A stretch of DNA of 64,000 bases from assembly GCA_014323545.1 (NCBI GenBank), contig CP058647.1, positions 2,272,001 through 2,336,000 of the forward strand, read 5' to 3'. Of this stretch, positions 16,289 through 27,026 are shown in pieces (the first letter of the stretch is position 1; every line of letters begins with the position of its first letter). Below the pieces are notes generated by a model. It ran no database searches and was not told the origin of the DNA. It was given only the letters and a program-made list of their open reading frames with translations. This stretch comes from Hyphobacterium sp. CCMP332. GTDB lineage: Bacteria; Bacteroidota; Bacteroidia; Cytophagales; CCMP332. The position numbers were made by a program, and so were the translations under genes.

Positions 16289-17152
16289 TTAAAATTTTTT
16301 GAATTCAGATAACATTTTTTGAAACAGTTCTTTATTGTTCAATTCTTCAATATCCGGAATTTCCCCATTCAAGCTTTCCTTTTCACTTGAATCTAGACTA
16401 TCATCCTCATTAAAATAGTAAATGCGCCATTTTTCCTTATCGTATTCAAGACTACTCAAATTTTCCACCCAGTCTCCGGAATTTAAATATCGAACGGAAT
16501 TACCATTTTTATCTGTAATAAGTTTATCAGTTGGTTGATGAATATGTCCGCAAACTATTAGATCATATTTTTTTTGAATACCCAGCTCAGCTGCTGTTTG
16601 TTCAAAACTGTTTATAAAAGAAACGGCTGATTTAACATTGTCTTTAATGCGTTTGGAAAGTGAAACTTTTCCTTTTCCAAAAAAGGCACGTATTCGGTTT
16701 ATACTGAGATTCAGAATTATTAATGCATCATAACTAATGGCTCCTATTCGAGCCAACCAGGGCGAATATTGCATGGTAAAATCCAATATATCCCCGTGAA
16801 AAAACCAGGTCTTTTGGCCATTCAATTTCAATTCATATTGATTGGCTATTCTAAAATTTCCCATTTTCAAGCCATCAAACTTCCTCAGGGTTTCATCGTG
16901 ATTTCCGGTGATGTAAATGACCTTTGTCCCCTTCGAAGCCATATTAAGCACCTGTTTAACAACTTTCATATGAGAATTGGGCCAGTAGCGTTTCGAAAAT
17001 TGCCAGAAATCAACAATATCTCCATTTAAAATGAGAGTTTTTGGCTGAATGCTTTTAAGATATTTATTTAGCTCTCTGGCCTGAGAGCCATAGGTTCCGA
17101 GATGGACATCAGAGATTACAACCAGTTCAACTTTTCTTCTTTTTTTATTCAT
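16289..17152 (-). CDS. LpxH-like metallophosphoesterase (putative UDP-2,3-diacylglucosamine diphosphatase)
   Basis: This 287-residue calcineurin-like phosphoesterase shows all metal-binding motifs: ISDVHLG, NGDIVDFW, TGNHDE and CGHIHQP. The spacing and the helical insert between GNHD and GHxH resemble LpxH/LpxH2, which hydrolyse UDP-2,3-diacylglucosamine in lipid A synthesis. Another phosphodiester substrate remains possible. The C-terminal 40 residues are acidic and Lys-rich and look like a tail outside the enzyme core. Confidence 0.8.
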   Translation of the reverse strand: MNKKRRKVELVVISDVHLGTYGSQARELNKYLKSIQPKTLILNGDIVDFWQFSKRYWPNSHMKVVKQVLNMASKGTKVIYITGNHDETLRKFDGLKMGNFRIANQYELKLNGQKTWFFHGDILDFTMQYSPWLARIGAISYDALIILNLSINRIRAFFGKGKVSLSKRIKDNVKSAVSFINSFEQTAAELGIQKKYDLIVCGHIHQPTDKLITDKNGNSVRYLNSGDWVENLSSLEYDKEKWRIYYFNEDDSLDSSEKESLNGEIPDIEELNNKELFQKMLSEFKKF

Positions 17153-17250
17153 TTCATCTGAAAAGGAAATCCCCTTTTCTCAACTTAAAAGAAATGAATA
17201 ATTATGAACTGGATTTTATCCCGCTATGATTTAATTGTTAATTATCAGGC

Positions 17251-17299
17251 AAAAAAAGCCCCTGATTTACCTAGCATTAATTGCGTAGATCAGAGGCCT
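17251..17299 (-). terminator. Strong terminator after sucC
   Basis: On the minus strand GCCTCTGAT-TAC and GTA-ATCAG-GGC form a long stem with one internal mismatch, followed by seven Ts. It lies 20 nt beyond the sucC stop. Confidence 0.75.
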
Positions 17300-17319
17300 A
17301 ATTTTTCCAAGAATTTTTT

Positions 17320-18531
17320 TTAAGATAGTACTTCTCTTACCTTATCGGCTGCCTCGCTTAAAAGAATAGCAGAAAATACTCTCAATCCTGAATCCTGTAT
17401 GATTTTGGCACCTTCCTCGGCATTGGTTCCTTGTAACCTTACAATAATAGGCACAGGGATATCTCCAATTTTCTTGTAGGCTTCTACCACACCTGAAGCC
17501 ACTCTATCACAACGAACGATTCCACCGAAGATATTTATAAGTATGGCTTTTACGTTTGGATCTTTTAGAATAATTCTGAATCCGGCTTCCACAGTTGTGG
17601 CATTGGCGCCTCCACCAACATCAAGGAAATTGGCCGGTTCTCCACCGGAAAGCTTGATGATATCCATAGTAGCCATTGCCAAACCGGCACCGTTGACCAT
17701 GCATCCTACATTTCCGTCCAGTTTAACATAATTTAGATCAGATTCTGCCGCTTCTACTTCTAAAGGATCTTCTTCACTTTTATCTCTTAATTCAGCGATT
17801 TTAGGATGTCTGAACAAGGCATTGTCGTCAAAATTAACTTTCGCATCAACAGCAATGATTTTATTATCGCTTGTTTTTAGCATGGGGTTGATCTCTATCA
17901 TGGAAGCATCTGTCTCTTCATAGGCCCTGTATAAATTGAACAAAAACTTAACACAATCCTTAAATGCATTTCCACTTAGACCCAACGCAAAGGCCACTTT
18001 TCTAGCCTGAAATCCTTGCAATCCCACAGCAGGGTCAATCCATTCCTTTATAATTTTTTCCGGTGTTGAAGCCGCAACTTCCTCAATATCTACACCACCT
18101 TCGGTACTGGCCATGATCACATTGGAACCTGTAGCTCTGTCGAGAAGTATTGAAACATAAAACTCCTTATGATCTGATTCACCGGGGTAATAAGCATCCT
18201 CAGCAATAAATATCTTCTGTACTACTTTTCCTTCTGCTCCCGTCTGATGCGTAACGAGAGTGCCACCCAAAAGTGCCCGTGCCATAGTGCCAACCTCTTC
18301 AGCTGTTTTGGCAATTGCAACACCTCTTTGTTCGGTTCCCTTAATTTTCCCTTTTCCTCTTCCTCCTGCATGTATTTGGGCTTTTACAACAAAGATGGGA
18401 GTTGAAGTTTCTGACTTAAGTTTTTTAGCAGCTTCTACTGCTTTATCAGGTGACTCCGCTACAATTCCCTGTTGTATGCTAACACCAAAATCCTTTAATA
18501 TTTCTTTTGCTTGATACTCGTGGACGTTCAT
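17320..18531 (-). CDS. sucC: Succinyl-CoA synthetase (ADP-forming) beta subunit
   Basis: This subunit binds nucleotide and, with SucD, converts succinyl-CoA to succinate in the TCA cycle. The 403-residue form begins at [12 protein letters not shown], the family's conserved start, so the ATG at 18531 is chosen over an upstream extension. ATP-grasp motifs include [17 protein letters not shown] and [10 protein letters not shown]. The C-terminal ligase domain has [10 protein letters not shown] and [12 protein letters not shown]. sucD is not adjacent. Another TCA gene, mdh, is at 34027-34956. Confidence 0.95.
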   Translation of the reverse strand: MNVHEYQAKEILKDFGVSIQQGIVAESPDKAVEAAKKLKSETSTPIFVVKAQIHAGGRGKGKIKGTEQRGVAIAKTAEEVGTMARALLGGTLVTHQTGAEGKVVQKIFIAEDAYYPGESDHKEFYVSILLDRATGSNVIMASTEGGVDIEEVAASTPEKIIKEWIDPAVGLQGFQARKVAFALGLSGNAFKDCVKFLFNLYRAYEETDASMIEINPMLKTSDNKIIAVDAKVNFDDNALFRHPKIAELRDKSEEDPLEVEAAESDLNYVKLDGNVGCMVNGAGLAMATMDIIKLSGGEPANFLDVGGGANATTVEAGFRIILKDPNVKAILINIFGGIVRCDRVASGVVEAYKKIGDIPVPIIVRLQGTNAEEGAKIIQDSGLRVFSAILLSEAADKVREVLS

Positions 18532-18642
18532 TGGATATGTTTTGAATTGAGTTGCCAAACTAATCCATTTCGATTTCAATTTCAAGAATGATTGATCTAT
18601 TCAATTGCTTTATGTTTAATTTGGCATTTGTAATAATAAAAT

Positions 18643-19299
18643 ATGCTCAAAGCTCAGGCAATTACGAAAAGTTATGGCAAGCTCCAGGTGCTCAAAGGCA
18701 TTGATCTGGAAATTAAATCCGGAGAAATAGTATCAATTGTAGGCGAATCCGGCGCAGGTAAAAGCACACTATTGCATATTTTAAGCTCTCTTGATGAACC
18801 CGATGGCGGATCCGTTTACCTGAATGATAAGGATGTAAATGCAATGAAACGCAGAGATCTGGCCACATTCAGAAATAATGAGATAGGTTTCATTTTTCAA
18901 TTTCATAATCTTTTGCCAGAATTTTCAGCTTTGGAAAATGTGATGATTCCCGGCATGTTGGGCAAAAGAAAAATCGAACAAGTCAAATCAAAAGCCCTGG
19001 AACATCTTGAGTATTTAGGCTTGAAAGACAGAATGGATCACAAACCTTCGGAACTGTCGGGTGGAGAGCAGCAAAGAGTTGCAGTAGCCCGGGCTTTGAT
19101 TAACTCACCAAAAATTATATTTGCCGATGAGCCTTCGGGTAATCTCGACTCAAAAAATGCAGAAGAACTGCATAAATTGTTTTTTGATTTGAGAGATGAA
19201 TTCGGTCAGACATTTGTGATCGTTACACATAACAGAGAGCTTTCGAAAATGGCCGACCGAAGGATTCTGATGACAGACGGGAAAGTAAATTCAGATTAA
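18643..19299 (+). CDS. lolD: LolD-like ABC transporter ATPase (lipoprotein release)
   Basis: This 218-residue ATPase has Walker [10 protein letters not shown], signature [15 protein letters not shown], Walker [13 protein letters not shown] and the switch His in VTHNRE. The family comprises LolD and MacB/FtsE-type ATPases. The length and the EPSGNLD and [16 protein letters not shown] segments fit LolD, the motor of LolCDE in the inner membrane. No permease gene is adjacent, as is common for lolD in Bacteroidota. It is divergent from sucC and its stop codon overlaps the convergent OmpA gene by 4 nt. Confidence 0.85.
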   Translation: MLKAQAITKSYGKLQVLKGIDLEIKSGEIVSIVGESGAGKSTLLHILSSLDEPDGGSVYLNDKDVNAMKRRDLATFRNNEIGFIFQFHNLLPEFSALENVMIPGMLGKRKIEQVKSKALEHLEYLGLKDRMDHKPSELSGGEQQRVAVARALINSPKIIFADEPSGNLDSKNAEELHKLFFDLRDEFGQTFVIVTHNRELSKMADRRILMTDGKVNSD

Positions 19300-20270
19300 T
19301 TGCCCAATATCTGAAAAAGTTCGTCCAGTTTTGGTGTTAGAATAATTTCAGTTCTACGGTTCTTTTTCAGGGCTTCTTTTGTAGCCGCCTCATCAACCGG
19401 CATATGTTCTCCACGGCCGGCAGCAATTACCTGTTTAGGATCAACGCCATTATCAACCAGAATTCTTAGAACTGAAGTAGCACGCATGACGGAGAGATCC
19501 CAGTTGTCATTCATATATTTAGAGGATTTAGAAATTTTCTGCGTATCGGTGTGGCCCTCTACCATCACATTTACTTCGGGTTGGTTCTTTAAAACATTGG
19601 CTAACTGAACAAGCGCTTGTTTTCCTTTTTCATCGATCTCAATACTTCCTGTGCTAAAAAGCAATTGGGACGCCAGTGAGACATAGACCTTGCCATTTCT
19701 CACTTCAACGCTTAAGTCATTTTTCTCAAAACTCAGTAAAGCATCGTTAACAATGTCTTTTAATTTTTGAACAGCAGAATCTTTTTTTGCCAAAATTCCT
19801 TCCAATTCCTGCACTTTTCTTTCCCTAGATTCCAGATTGCTGGTGAGCGAATCAATGGATTTCTGATTTTCCATCAGGGTCTGTTCGAGGTTAATAAGGG
19901 CTTTTTCTTTTTCAGCGATACTCTTTGCGAGCTTGTCGGATTTTAAAGTGGAAGATTCTAATAATTCTTTATAATTACTCTGCAATCTTTTGTTGGAAGA
20001 ATCCAATTCAGTATAAAGGTTTTGTGCCCTTCCAAGCGCACTTTTTGTATCCTCCAGCTCTTTATCGAGTTCCTCCTTAGAGGCTTTAGTCGAATTGTAT
20101 TTGGCATTCAGATTGGCGTATTCTTCATTGCATTTGTCCAGTTTATCGCTGGATTGTTCAAAATCAGCAGATAATTTTACTTTTTCAGCGAGCAATTCAT
20201 CGTATTTTTTTGTTGATACACAAGATGATATAAGTAGCAAAGCAGCAATTGTTAGAATATTAACCTTCAT
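19296..20270 (-). CDS. OmpA family lipoprotein with coiled coil
   Basis: This 324-residue protein starts at the ATG at 20270, giving a lipoprotein signal with lipobox LLISSC. Residues 30-190 are heptad-rich coiled coil. The C-terminal domain (about 205-315) is OmpA-like: [23 protein letters not shown], and the peptidoglycan-contacting LSVMRATSV Arg, followed by GRGEHMPV. It probably tethers the outer membrane to peptidoglycan. An upstream in-frame start would spoil the signal peptide and is rejected. Confidence 0.9.
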   Translation of the reverse strand: MKVNILTIAALLLISSCVSTKKYDELLAEKVKLSADFEQSSDKLDKCNEEYANLNAKYNSTKASKEELDKELEDTKSALGRAQNLYTELDSSNKRLQSNYKELLESSTLKSDKLAKSIAEKEKALINLEQTLMENQKSIDSLTSNLESRERKVQELEGILAKKDSAVQKLKDIVNDALLSFEKNDLSVEVRNGKVYVSLASQLLFSTGSIEIDEKGKQALVQLANVLKNQPEVNVMVEGHTDTQKISKSSKYMNDNWDLSVMRATSVLRILVDNGVDPKQVIAAGRGEHMPVDEAATKEALKKNRRTEIILTPKLDELFQILGN

Positions 20271-20455
20271 TTCGAATTGATTTTTGATTAATGCAAAGTA
20301 ATTCAATTATTATATAAGTATAGATTTATTTGTGCAACTATTTTGTATTTATTGAAGTTTAAATATTCCTGACGGATTACTTAAAATCCGGGCAATTTTA
20401 TTGTTAAGGTAAATAACTTGTATTTGCTAAATTTACCTGTCGAAATCATTACAAA

Positions 20456-23035
20456 ATGAACAAAATACTTTACACATCTATTCTTTTCTTAGCTTTTTCA
20501 GTTTTATGCAATGCCCAATCCTGGTATGAACTGCGCGCTTCAGGAGCAAATTTTCATGAAATAAGAAAGGCCTATGATGAGCAAATGGCTAATCAAAATC
20601 AAACAAGAGTGAGCAAACCTTTTGAAAGATGGGCACACAGAATGAACGAAATCACCTGGCCAAACGGTGAATTGAGCAATGATATTCCCAATTATTATCA
20701 CTTGAGACGTGAAATGGCAAACAAATCAAACAGGGCCAAATCCAATCCTTATCCACAATGGACAAATCTGGGGCCGAGCATAGTTCCTTTTGGGGGCGGA
20801 AATGGCCGTTTGAATTTTATCAAATTCCGCCCGGACTCATTAAATGTTTTGTTTGTGGGTGCTCCTGCGGGGGGATTGTGGAAATCAACCAATGGTGGAC
20901 AAACTTTCATTTTAATTAATGACACACTTCCAGTTTTGGGATGCAGCGATTTGGCTATTGATCCTGTAAACAATGACATAATGTACCTTGCCACTGGCGA
21001 CAGAGATGGATCGGATACTTATTCAATTGGGGTATTAAAATCTTTTGATGGAGGATTAACCTGGGATACCACCGGTTTACAATGGGATGCAAGCGATCTG
21101 AATACCATTGGCCGTTTGGATATTAACCCTCAAAACGAACAAATGATTGTGGCTGCAACCAGTGACGGTTTTTACAAGTCTGTTAACGGTGGCTTGACCT
21201 GGTCGAGAAAAAGAACAGGCAACTTTAAGGATATACATTTCAAACCCGGTGATTCCTCCATAATTTATATATCAAGCAATGAAGTATTAGTGTCAAATGA
21301 TGCCGGGGAGTCATTCACAGGAACCAATGTAAGTGGTTTTTTTAACAGGATAGAACTGGCTGTAACCGAAGATGATCCCAATTACGTTTATGCTTTAGGA
21401 TCACAGGGAAATACAAGTCGTTTTGAATCATTATGGCGATCCACAAATTCAGGTCAGTCCTGGACGAATCGATTTGACAATACATCAGGTGTTAATCTTT
21501 TGGGAGGCGATGCTGATGGAGGTGACAACAGGGGTCAGGGATGGTATGATCTGGCGCTGGCTGTTTCACCTATCGATAAAGACAGGGTAGTGGTAGGAGG
21601 AATTAATGTGTGGGAATCCCTTAACGGAGGGGGTAGTTTTGGTACCAATTCAATTTCACACTGGACAGGAAATGGTGCTACCTACATTCACGCCGACCAA
21701 CACGATTTAGTTTTCAAACCAAATTCCGGAGATTTATATGCAGCCAATGACGGAGGTATTTTTTACACAACAGATAACGGTTCACTTTGGACCGATTTAA
21801 CAGAAACTTTGCAGATAACACAGTCTTATCGATTGGGTATAAGTCAAAATACCGCTGGATTTTTACAGGCTGGGAATCAGGATAATGGAACCATTCGAAG
21901 AAACCTCACCGGGACTTATTTGTACGAGCAGGTGAACGGCGGCGATGGAATGGAGACTATTATAGATCATACCGATGATAACATTACCTATTCCGCTACA
22001 CAAAACGGAAGTTTATATAGAGCCGTTTCCGGAGCTTATTCCGGAATCAACAACAACATCAACGAAGGCGGATACTGGGAAACACCTTACATTATGGATC
22101 CATTTCAGAACAATATAATTTTTGCAGGATTTAATAATATTTTTAAAACCAGCAATGCAGATGAACCAAATCCCGGTTCGATTCTTTGGGTAAAACGAAA
22201 TAACAGTTCCTATCCTAGTAGTGGAAAAACGACCCAATTGGTAATGGCACCCTGGAACCTGGATATGTTAATGGCATCAAAAGGCAGTAGCTTATATCTT
22301 TCTTCAGATGGAGGTGTGAACTGGTCTCTGATATCCGCTTCGCTACCCAATTTATTTATAACCAATATTCAATTTTCTCCTTATTTCAATCCTGGTACTT
22401 TCACGGCATACGTGACACTTTCAGGTTATTCAAATGGTAACAAAGTATACCGAACCATTGATGGTGGGCAATCCTGGCAAAATATTTCAACGGGTATACC
22501 AAATGTGCCGGCCCAATGCATTGTTATTGATCCTACTACTTTTACTACCGAAGAACTGTATGTGGGTACCGATGTGGGCGTGTTTTACAAAAATGACAAC
22601 ATGAGCCAATTTGAACCCTATAGCAATGGTTTGCCTAATGTTTGGGTTCAGGAAATGGAAGTTCAGGTCACGGAGGGTTATATATATGCCTGTACTTACG
22701 GAAGAGGATTGTGGAAAGTCCCATTGTATTCAACTGTTGTTGGGTTTAACAATGAAAATTTAGCGAAAAATGAATCCGTTGAGCTTTCTGTGTTTCCCAA
22801 TCCATTTAAAGACAGATTGGAAATAAAGTACGATCTAAAAGAACAAGGCGAAGTAATTATGGAGATTTTGGATCTTCAGGGAAAACAGATTTATTCCCAC
22901 AAGAACACAAATCCACAAATAGGTTTGAATATCTTGAATATTGATTCTGAGATGGCAGAATTGAGTGGCGGAATGTACATTTTCAAATTCAAGACGGGAA
23001 GTGACGAAATCACCCGAAAGATCATTAAAAATTAA
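20456..23035 (+). CDS. T9SS-exported BNR/sortilin-like beta-propeller protein
   Basis: This 859-residue secreted protein has a signal peptide ending near LCNAQS. It contains many BNR/Asp-box-like repeats (GLWKSTNGGQTF, LKSFDGGLTW, YKSVNGGLTW, YLSSDGGVNW, YRTIDGGQSW), as in VPS10/sialidase-type propellers. The last 80 residues are a type A T9SS sorting domain: VFPNPFKDRLEI, GGMYIFKF, ending RKIIKN. It is therefore exported through the type IX system and anchored or released at the cell surface. The ligand or activity is unknown; no glycosidase catalytic residues are evident. Confidence 0.88.
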   Translation: MNKILYTSILFLAFSVLCNAQSWYELRASGANFHEIRKAYDEQMANQNQTRVSKPFERWAHRMNEITWPNGELSNDIPNYYHLRREMANKSNRAKSNPYPQWTNLGPSIVPFGGGNGRLNFIKFRPDSLNVLFVGAPAGGLWKSTNGGQTFILINDTLPVLGCSDLAIDPVNNDIMYLATGDRDGSDTYSIGVLKSFDGGLTWDTTGLQWDASDLNTIGRLDINPQNEQMIVAATSDGFYKSVNGGLTWSRKRTGNFKDIHFKPGDSSIIYISSNEVLVSNDAGESFTGTNVSGFFNRIELAVTEDDPNYVYALGSQGNTSRFESLWRSTNSGQSWTNRFDNTSGVNLLGGDADGGDNRGQGWYDLALAVSPIDKDRVVVGGINVWESLNGGGSFGTNSISHWTGNGATYIHADQHDLVFKPNSGDLYAANDGGIFYTTDNGSLWTDLTETLQITQSYRLGISQNTAGFLQAGNQDNGTIRRNLTGTYLYEQVNGGDGMETIIDHTDDNITYSATQNGSLYRAVSGAYSGINNNINEGGYWETPYIMDPFQNNIIFAGFNNIFKTSNADEPNPGSILWVKRNNSSYPSSGKTTQLVMAPWNLDMLMASKGSSLYLSSDGGVNWSLISASLPNLFITNIQFSPYFNPGTFTAYVTLSGYSNGNKVYRTIDGGQSWQNISTGIPNVPAQCIVIDPTTFTTEELYVGTDVGVFYKNDNMSQFEPYSNGLPNVWVQEMEVQVTEGYIYACTYGRGLWKVPLYSTVVGFNNENLAKNESVELSVFPNPFKDRLEIKYDLKEQGEVIMEILDLQGKQIYSHKNTNPQIGLNILNIDSEMAELSGGMYIFKFKTGSDEITRKIIKN

Positions 23036-23068
23036 ATAAATATACTTCGGTATTTCATCGGGAAAATT

Positions 23069-24610
23069 TTAAGTCCCAAACCAGCCTTCGCGGTCCAGAC
23101 TTCTATATTGGATGGCTTCAGCCACATGTTCAATGGCAATGTCCTCGGACTCACTTAAATCGGCAATAGTTCTTGATACTTTTAGAATTCGATCATAAGC
23201 TCTTGCGGAAAGACCTAATTTTTCCATGGCCGTTTTCAATAGAGTATTGCAAGCCTTATTGATTTTACATAGGTCTTTTACCATTTGGGCGGGCATCATG
23301 GCATTGCAAAATATTTCGGGTTTTTCCTTGAAGCGAAGATTTTGAATTTCCCTGGCTTTAATAACGCGTTCCCTGATTGTTGTACTTTTCTCTGATTCCT
23401 GTTTTGAAGTCATTTGATCGAATGAAACTGGGGTTACTTCTATATGAAGATCTATACGATCCAATAAAGGACCGCTAATCTTGCTCAAATAGCGTTTTAC
23501 ATCGGCAGGTGAATCGGGATGATCTTCACCGGGTACATAAAACTTTCCCGACGGACTGGGATTCATACTGGCCACAAGCATGAAATTAGCAGGGTATTCG
23601 ACAGAGGCCTTAGCTCGGGAAATGGTCACTCTTCTTTCTTCAAGCGGTTGACGCATTACCTCTAAAACCGTTCTTTTAAATTCCGGAAGCTCGTCCAAAA
23701 ACAAAACGCCATTATGTGCCAGTGATATTTCTCCGGGTTGTGGGTTTCCACCACCACCGACCAATGCTACATCAGAAATGGTATGATGTGGTGTCCTGAA
23801 AGGCCTGTGGGCAATAAGCGAAGTATTTGTGCTGAGTTTGCCCGCAACAGAATGAATCTTTGTTGTTTCGAGCGCTTCATGCAGACTTAAGGGTGGCAGA
23901 ATGGATGGCAGCCGTTTGGCCAACATGGTTTTACCCGCTCCCGGAGGGCCAACCATTATGACATTATGACCACCCGCCGCGGCAATTTCCATTCCGCGTT
24001 TGATATTTTCCTGGCCCTGCACATCGGCGAAATCGAGATCGAAATTTTTTTGAAGATCAAAGAAAAGGTCTCTGGTTTCCGCAAAGACTGGTTCAATGGT
24101 TTTACTCCCATCCAAAAACTCAACCGCTTCGATTAAAGTATTGATTCCGATGATGTCTAAATCATTAACAATAGCGGCTTCGGAGGCGTTTTCTGAAGGC
24201 ACAATCATGCCTTTTAAACCCATGCGTCTGGCTTCAATGGCCAAAGGAAGTATGCCCTTAATGGGGCGAACCGTACCGTTCAATGAAAGCTCTCCCATGA
24301 TCATATAGTTCTCTAATTCTTCCGAATCCAATTGATTTGCAGCCTTGAGGATTCCCAATGCTATGGGCAGATCGTAGGCAGACCCTTCTTTTCTTACATC
24401 GGCAGGTGCAAGATTTACAAGAAGTTTTCTTCTGGGGAAGTGATAATTATTTTCTTTAAAAACAGATTCAATTCGAAATAGGCTTTCTTTTACAGCATTG
24501 TCCGGAAGGCCTACTACATAAGCCTTGGTTCCTCCAACAATATTAACCTCGATTGTAACAGTCAGAGCATCTACGCCCAATAAAGCACCACCAAAGGTTT
24601 TTGCAAACAT
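23069..24610 (-). CDS. YifB/ComM family Mg-chelatase-like AAA+ ATPase
   Basis: This 513-residue protein has an N-terminal Lon-protease-like fold (residues 1-170), an AAA+ domain with Walker A GPPGAGKTMLAKRLP, Walker B in VLFLDELPEF, and the C-terminal Mg-chelatase-type helical region. ComM in Vibrio is a helicase that promotes branch migration during transformation; the same role here is inference. The start at 24610 begins [12 protein letters not shown] as in the family and forms a TGATG junction with the gmhA stop, which supports this choice. Confidence 0.93.
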   Translation of the reverse strand: MFAKTFGGALLGVDALTVTIEVNIVGGTKAYVVGLPDNAVKESLFRIESVFKENNYHFPRRKLLVNLAPADVRKEGSAYDLPIALGILKAANQLDSEELENYMIMGELSLNGTVRPIKGILPLAIEARRMGLKGMIVPSENASEAAIVNDLDIIGINTLIEAVEFLDGSKTIEPVFAETRDLFFDLQKNFDLDFADVQGQENIKRGMEIAAAGGHNVIMVGPPGAGKTMLAKRLPSILPPLSLHEALETTKIHSVAGKLSTNTSLIAHRPFRTPHHTISDVALVGGGGNPQPGEISLAHNGVLFLDELPEFKRTVLEVMRQPLEERRVTISRAKASVEYPANFMLVASMNPSPSGKFYVPGEDHPDSPADVKRYLSKISGPLLDRIDLHIEVTPVSFDQMTSKQESEKSTTIRERVIKAREIQNLRFKEKPEIFCNAMMPAQMVKDLCKINKACNTLLKTAMEKLGLSARAYDRILKVSRTIADLSESEDIAIEHVAEAIQYRSLDREGWFGT

Positions 24611-25191
24611 CAGCCCTCCAATCCTTTCTCTATCAGCCCGATCAGGCAATGAATTATTTTAATATGTATTTCCTGTATTCTATCTGCATATCCGTTGTGT
24701 GAAACTCGGATTTCAATGTCGGAATGTTCGGCAAGATGCCCACCACTTTTACCGGTTAGTGAAATGACTTTCATTCCTTTCTGATGCGCGGCTTCTGCTG
24801 CATTGATGATATTTTGACTATTCCCTGAGGTTGAAATTCCCAATAAAATATCGCCTTTTTGACCCAAAGCGCGAATGTATCTAGAGAACACCCGGTCGAA
24901 ACCAAAATCATTGCTGACACAGGATATATGTGAAGGATCGGAAATGGCAAGAGCGGCAATCGGATCGCGATCTTCCCTGTATCGTCCTGTGAGCTCTTCG
25001 GCAAAATGCATGGCATCGCAATGTGAACCTCCATTTCCACATGAAAATATTTTACCTCCTTTTTTTATCGATTCAATCATCATTTCTGAAGCTTTTGATA
25101 TTAACTGGAAGTTTTGCTCATCAGCTATAAAATGGTCCAATACATTTTTTGCTTCAGTCAATTCATGTCGTATATGATCAATACTGTTCAT
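24610..25191 (-). CDS. gmhA: GmhA-like SIS-domain sedoheptulose-7-phosphate isomerase
   Basis: GmhA makes D-glycero-D-manno-heptose 7-phosphate, the first step to the heptose of lipopolysaccharide core. The 193-residue protein has a SIS fold with phosphate-binding [24 protein letters not shown] and a C-terminal [13 protein letters not shown] helix, close to the usual 192 residues. The ATG at 25191 is chosen over an in-frame TTG three codons upstream. It is coupled to the comM gene by a one-base overlap. Confidence 0.88.
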   Translation of the reverse strand: MNSIDHIRHELTEAKNVLDHFIADEQNFQLISKASEMMIESIKKGGKIFSCGNGGSHCDAMHFAEELTGRYREDRDPIAALAISDPSHISCVSNDFGFDRVFSRYIRALGQKGDILLGISTSGNSQNIINAAEAAHQKGMKVISLTGKSGGHLAEHSDIEIRVSHNGYADRIQEIHIKIIHCLIGLIEKGLEG

Positions 25192-25203
25192 TTTATTCAA
25201 AGA

Positions 25204-26967
25204 TTAAAAATCAAAATTTCTTAAATCGGTGTTCCAACGTAAACCCAGCTGGAAAATGTGTGAAGTAGTAGTTATAGTTCCTGAGGGATTTAAATTTGGA
25301 TCTACATTATTTGGAATTTGCAGATTATTCGGCTGGTAATCATTTGTTCTCAATGTATAATTGAAGTCAATAAAGAAATTATGCCTTAACATATAACTCA
25401 TACTAAGATTGCTTATAAATACATTTTGCTCAAATCCCTGACCCAGAGTATTACCAAAATCCTGTATCCGGCTGGAATAATCCAATCTTATATTCTGGCC
25501 ATAATTTCTAAATACTTCACCGTCGACAATATTATCGCGACCTCTGTTATAAAAAATACTTTTTGAAACAATGTTTAGGCGGGGAATTGGCTGATACCTA
25601 ATAATTCCTATACTTTCAATAAAATTAGCACCTAAAGGATGCGCCAAGGGCTGTTGATAATGCTGGTAATTGGTGAAATCCGAAACATGTGCATATGTAT
25701 AGGGCCTTACTGCATTTACTTCGTATTGCAGATCGAGATTATCGATTCCGAAAGCATTCATGTATTTAACTCCACCCTGAATCCCAAATTTATTGCCCCA
25801 CCAGCCATTGCCCGCTCTGAGATTGGATACGATCAATTCATCAAAAATTAATTGGCCGTACAAGGCTACTTTTTTGACCGGCATCCACCGCCAATCCAAT
25901 CCAACGGTGGCATTGTCAGGGCTTCCCACATTTTGTTCAATGGCTCTGTAAAATATTATCGGATTTAAATAAGCGAGATCCAGGCTATTGTCATCGGGTC
26001 TTCCGTATATGACATTTTCAAAAATCCCGATATTGAGTTTTTTACCAATGTTCATGCTCAAATGGTGAAAAGCCATGTATTTTCTTGGAAATAGCCTTCC
26101 AGATCTCTGATAATCAGCTGTGAGTTGAGCAAAAATATTGGTGTATTTGAGCTTCCATATCTGGGTTTCCACTTTCAAAAAAAGATAAGGGGCTGAAAAA
26201 TCGGATAGAATCAATGATCTGTGACCATTGCCAATAAAGTTCCTGTCATTGCCAAATTGAAGAAACACATGTTTGCTTGCATTAAAGGTGACATAGCCCC
26301 TGGCGTTGAAAAAATCATAGCCCTTAGAACCAAAGGGTTTCCAAAAACCTTCACCCGGCACTACCGAGTCTTCAACAATTCTTTGCTCCACATATCCTGG
26401 AACTCGCATTTGATTTTCTGTTAGGGCCGAGTAGAATCCAATTTTTTTATCGATCATGCCGCGAACCACAACACCTCTGGTGTTGGTATAAAAGTTACGT
26501 GATTCACTTATATCAGAAGAATCTGAAAAAATGAAATCCGAAGAGCTTGTATTACTAGATTCAAAACCCCCATTTAAATGTAAAATTGGGTCAGCATGAA
26601 TTTCAAAGACATCCTTTTCATTGTAGTAAAAAGCGTTCGCCTTTTTTTTATAAAAGTGATTTAGAAATGGTTTTTCAGATTCTTCTTCGATTTCGGTCCA
26701 TTCATGACTGTCATTTAGCAGATACTGCTTATTAAAAAAATCAGATTTTGAAGTAAAAACCGAATCATCTTCCAGTGCTTCAATAATATTTTTTCTGGTA
26801 TAGGGTTTAAATGATGTGAATACATCATTGTAGTTTTTTCCGTTTAAAATTTCATACCTCTGAAGGAGTCGAGTATATTCACGGCTTCCGGGAGCATATA
26901 CACCCTGGGCCTTAAGAAATGAAAATGGGACAAGCCATATAAAAATGAATAATAGATTATTGCGCAT
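25204..26967 (-). CDS. Capsule assembly Wzi-like outer-membrane protein
   Basis: This 587-residue protein has a signal peptide ending near FLKAQG, then a helical N-terminal segment with repeated RYEILNG and KPYTRKNI elements. A long series of amphipathic strands follows, including FLQFGNDRNFIGNGHRSL and a C terminus ending in Phe (NTDLRNFDF), typical of a large outer-membrane barrel. The pattern matches the Bacteroidota Wzi-like family, linked in Enterobacteria to surface attachment of capsule. It precedes gmhA in the same direction by 12 bp, supporting an envelope polysaccharide role. Confidence 0.75.
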   Translation of the reverse strand: MRNNLLFIFIWLVPFSFLKAQGVYAPGSREYTRLLQRYEILNGKNYNDVFTSFKPYTRKNIIEALEDDSVFTSKSDFFNKQYLLNDSHEWTEIEEESEKPFLNHFYKKKANAFYYNEKDVFEIHADPILHLNGGFESSNTSSSDFIFSDSSDISESRNFYTNTRGVVVRGMIDKKIGFYSALTENQMRVPGYVEQRIVEDSVVPGEGFWKPFGSKGYDFFNARGYVTFNASKHVFLQFGNDRNFIGNGHRSLILSDFSAPYLFLKVETQIWKLKYTNIFAQLTADYQRSGRLFPRKYMAFHHLSMNIGKKLNIGIFENVIYGRPDDNSLDLAYLNPIIFYRAIEQNVGSPDNATVGLDWRWMPVKKVALYGQLIFDELIVSNLRAGNGWWGNKFGIQGGVKYMNAFGIDNLDLQYEVNAVRPYTYAHVSDFTNYQHYQQPLAHPLGANFIESIGIIRYQPIPRLNIVSKSIFYNRGRDNIVDGEVFRNYGQNIRLDYSSRIQDFGNTLGQGFEQNVFISNLSMSYMLRHNFFIDFNYTLRTNDYQPNNLQIPNNVDPNLNPSGTITTTSHIFQLGLRWNTDLRNFDF

Positions 26968-27026
26968 ATCATTGAGGTCTCGCGGTGTAAAAAAACTACA
27001 TTAGATTAAGTTTCGAAAAGGAATAG

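Noticed and set aside
18532-18585. 18-residue N-terminal extension of SucC
   Set aside because: Conserved start [10 protein letters not shown] begins at 18531; the extension is not part of the family.
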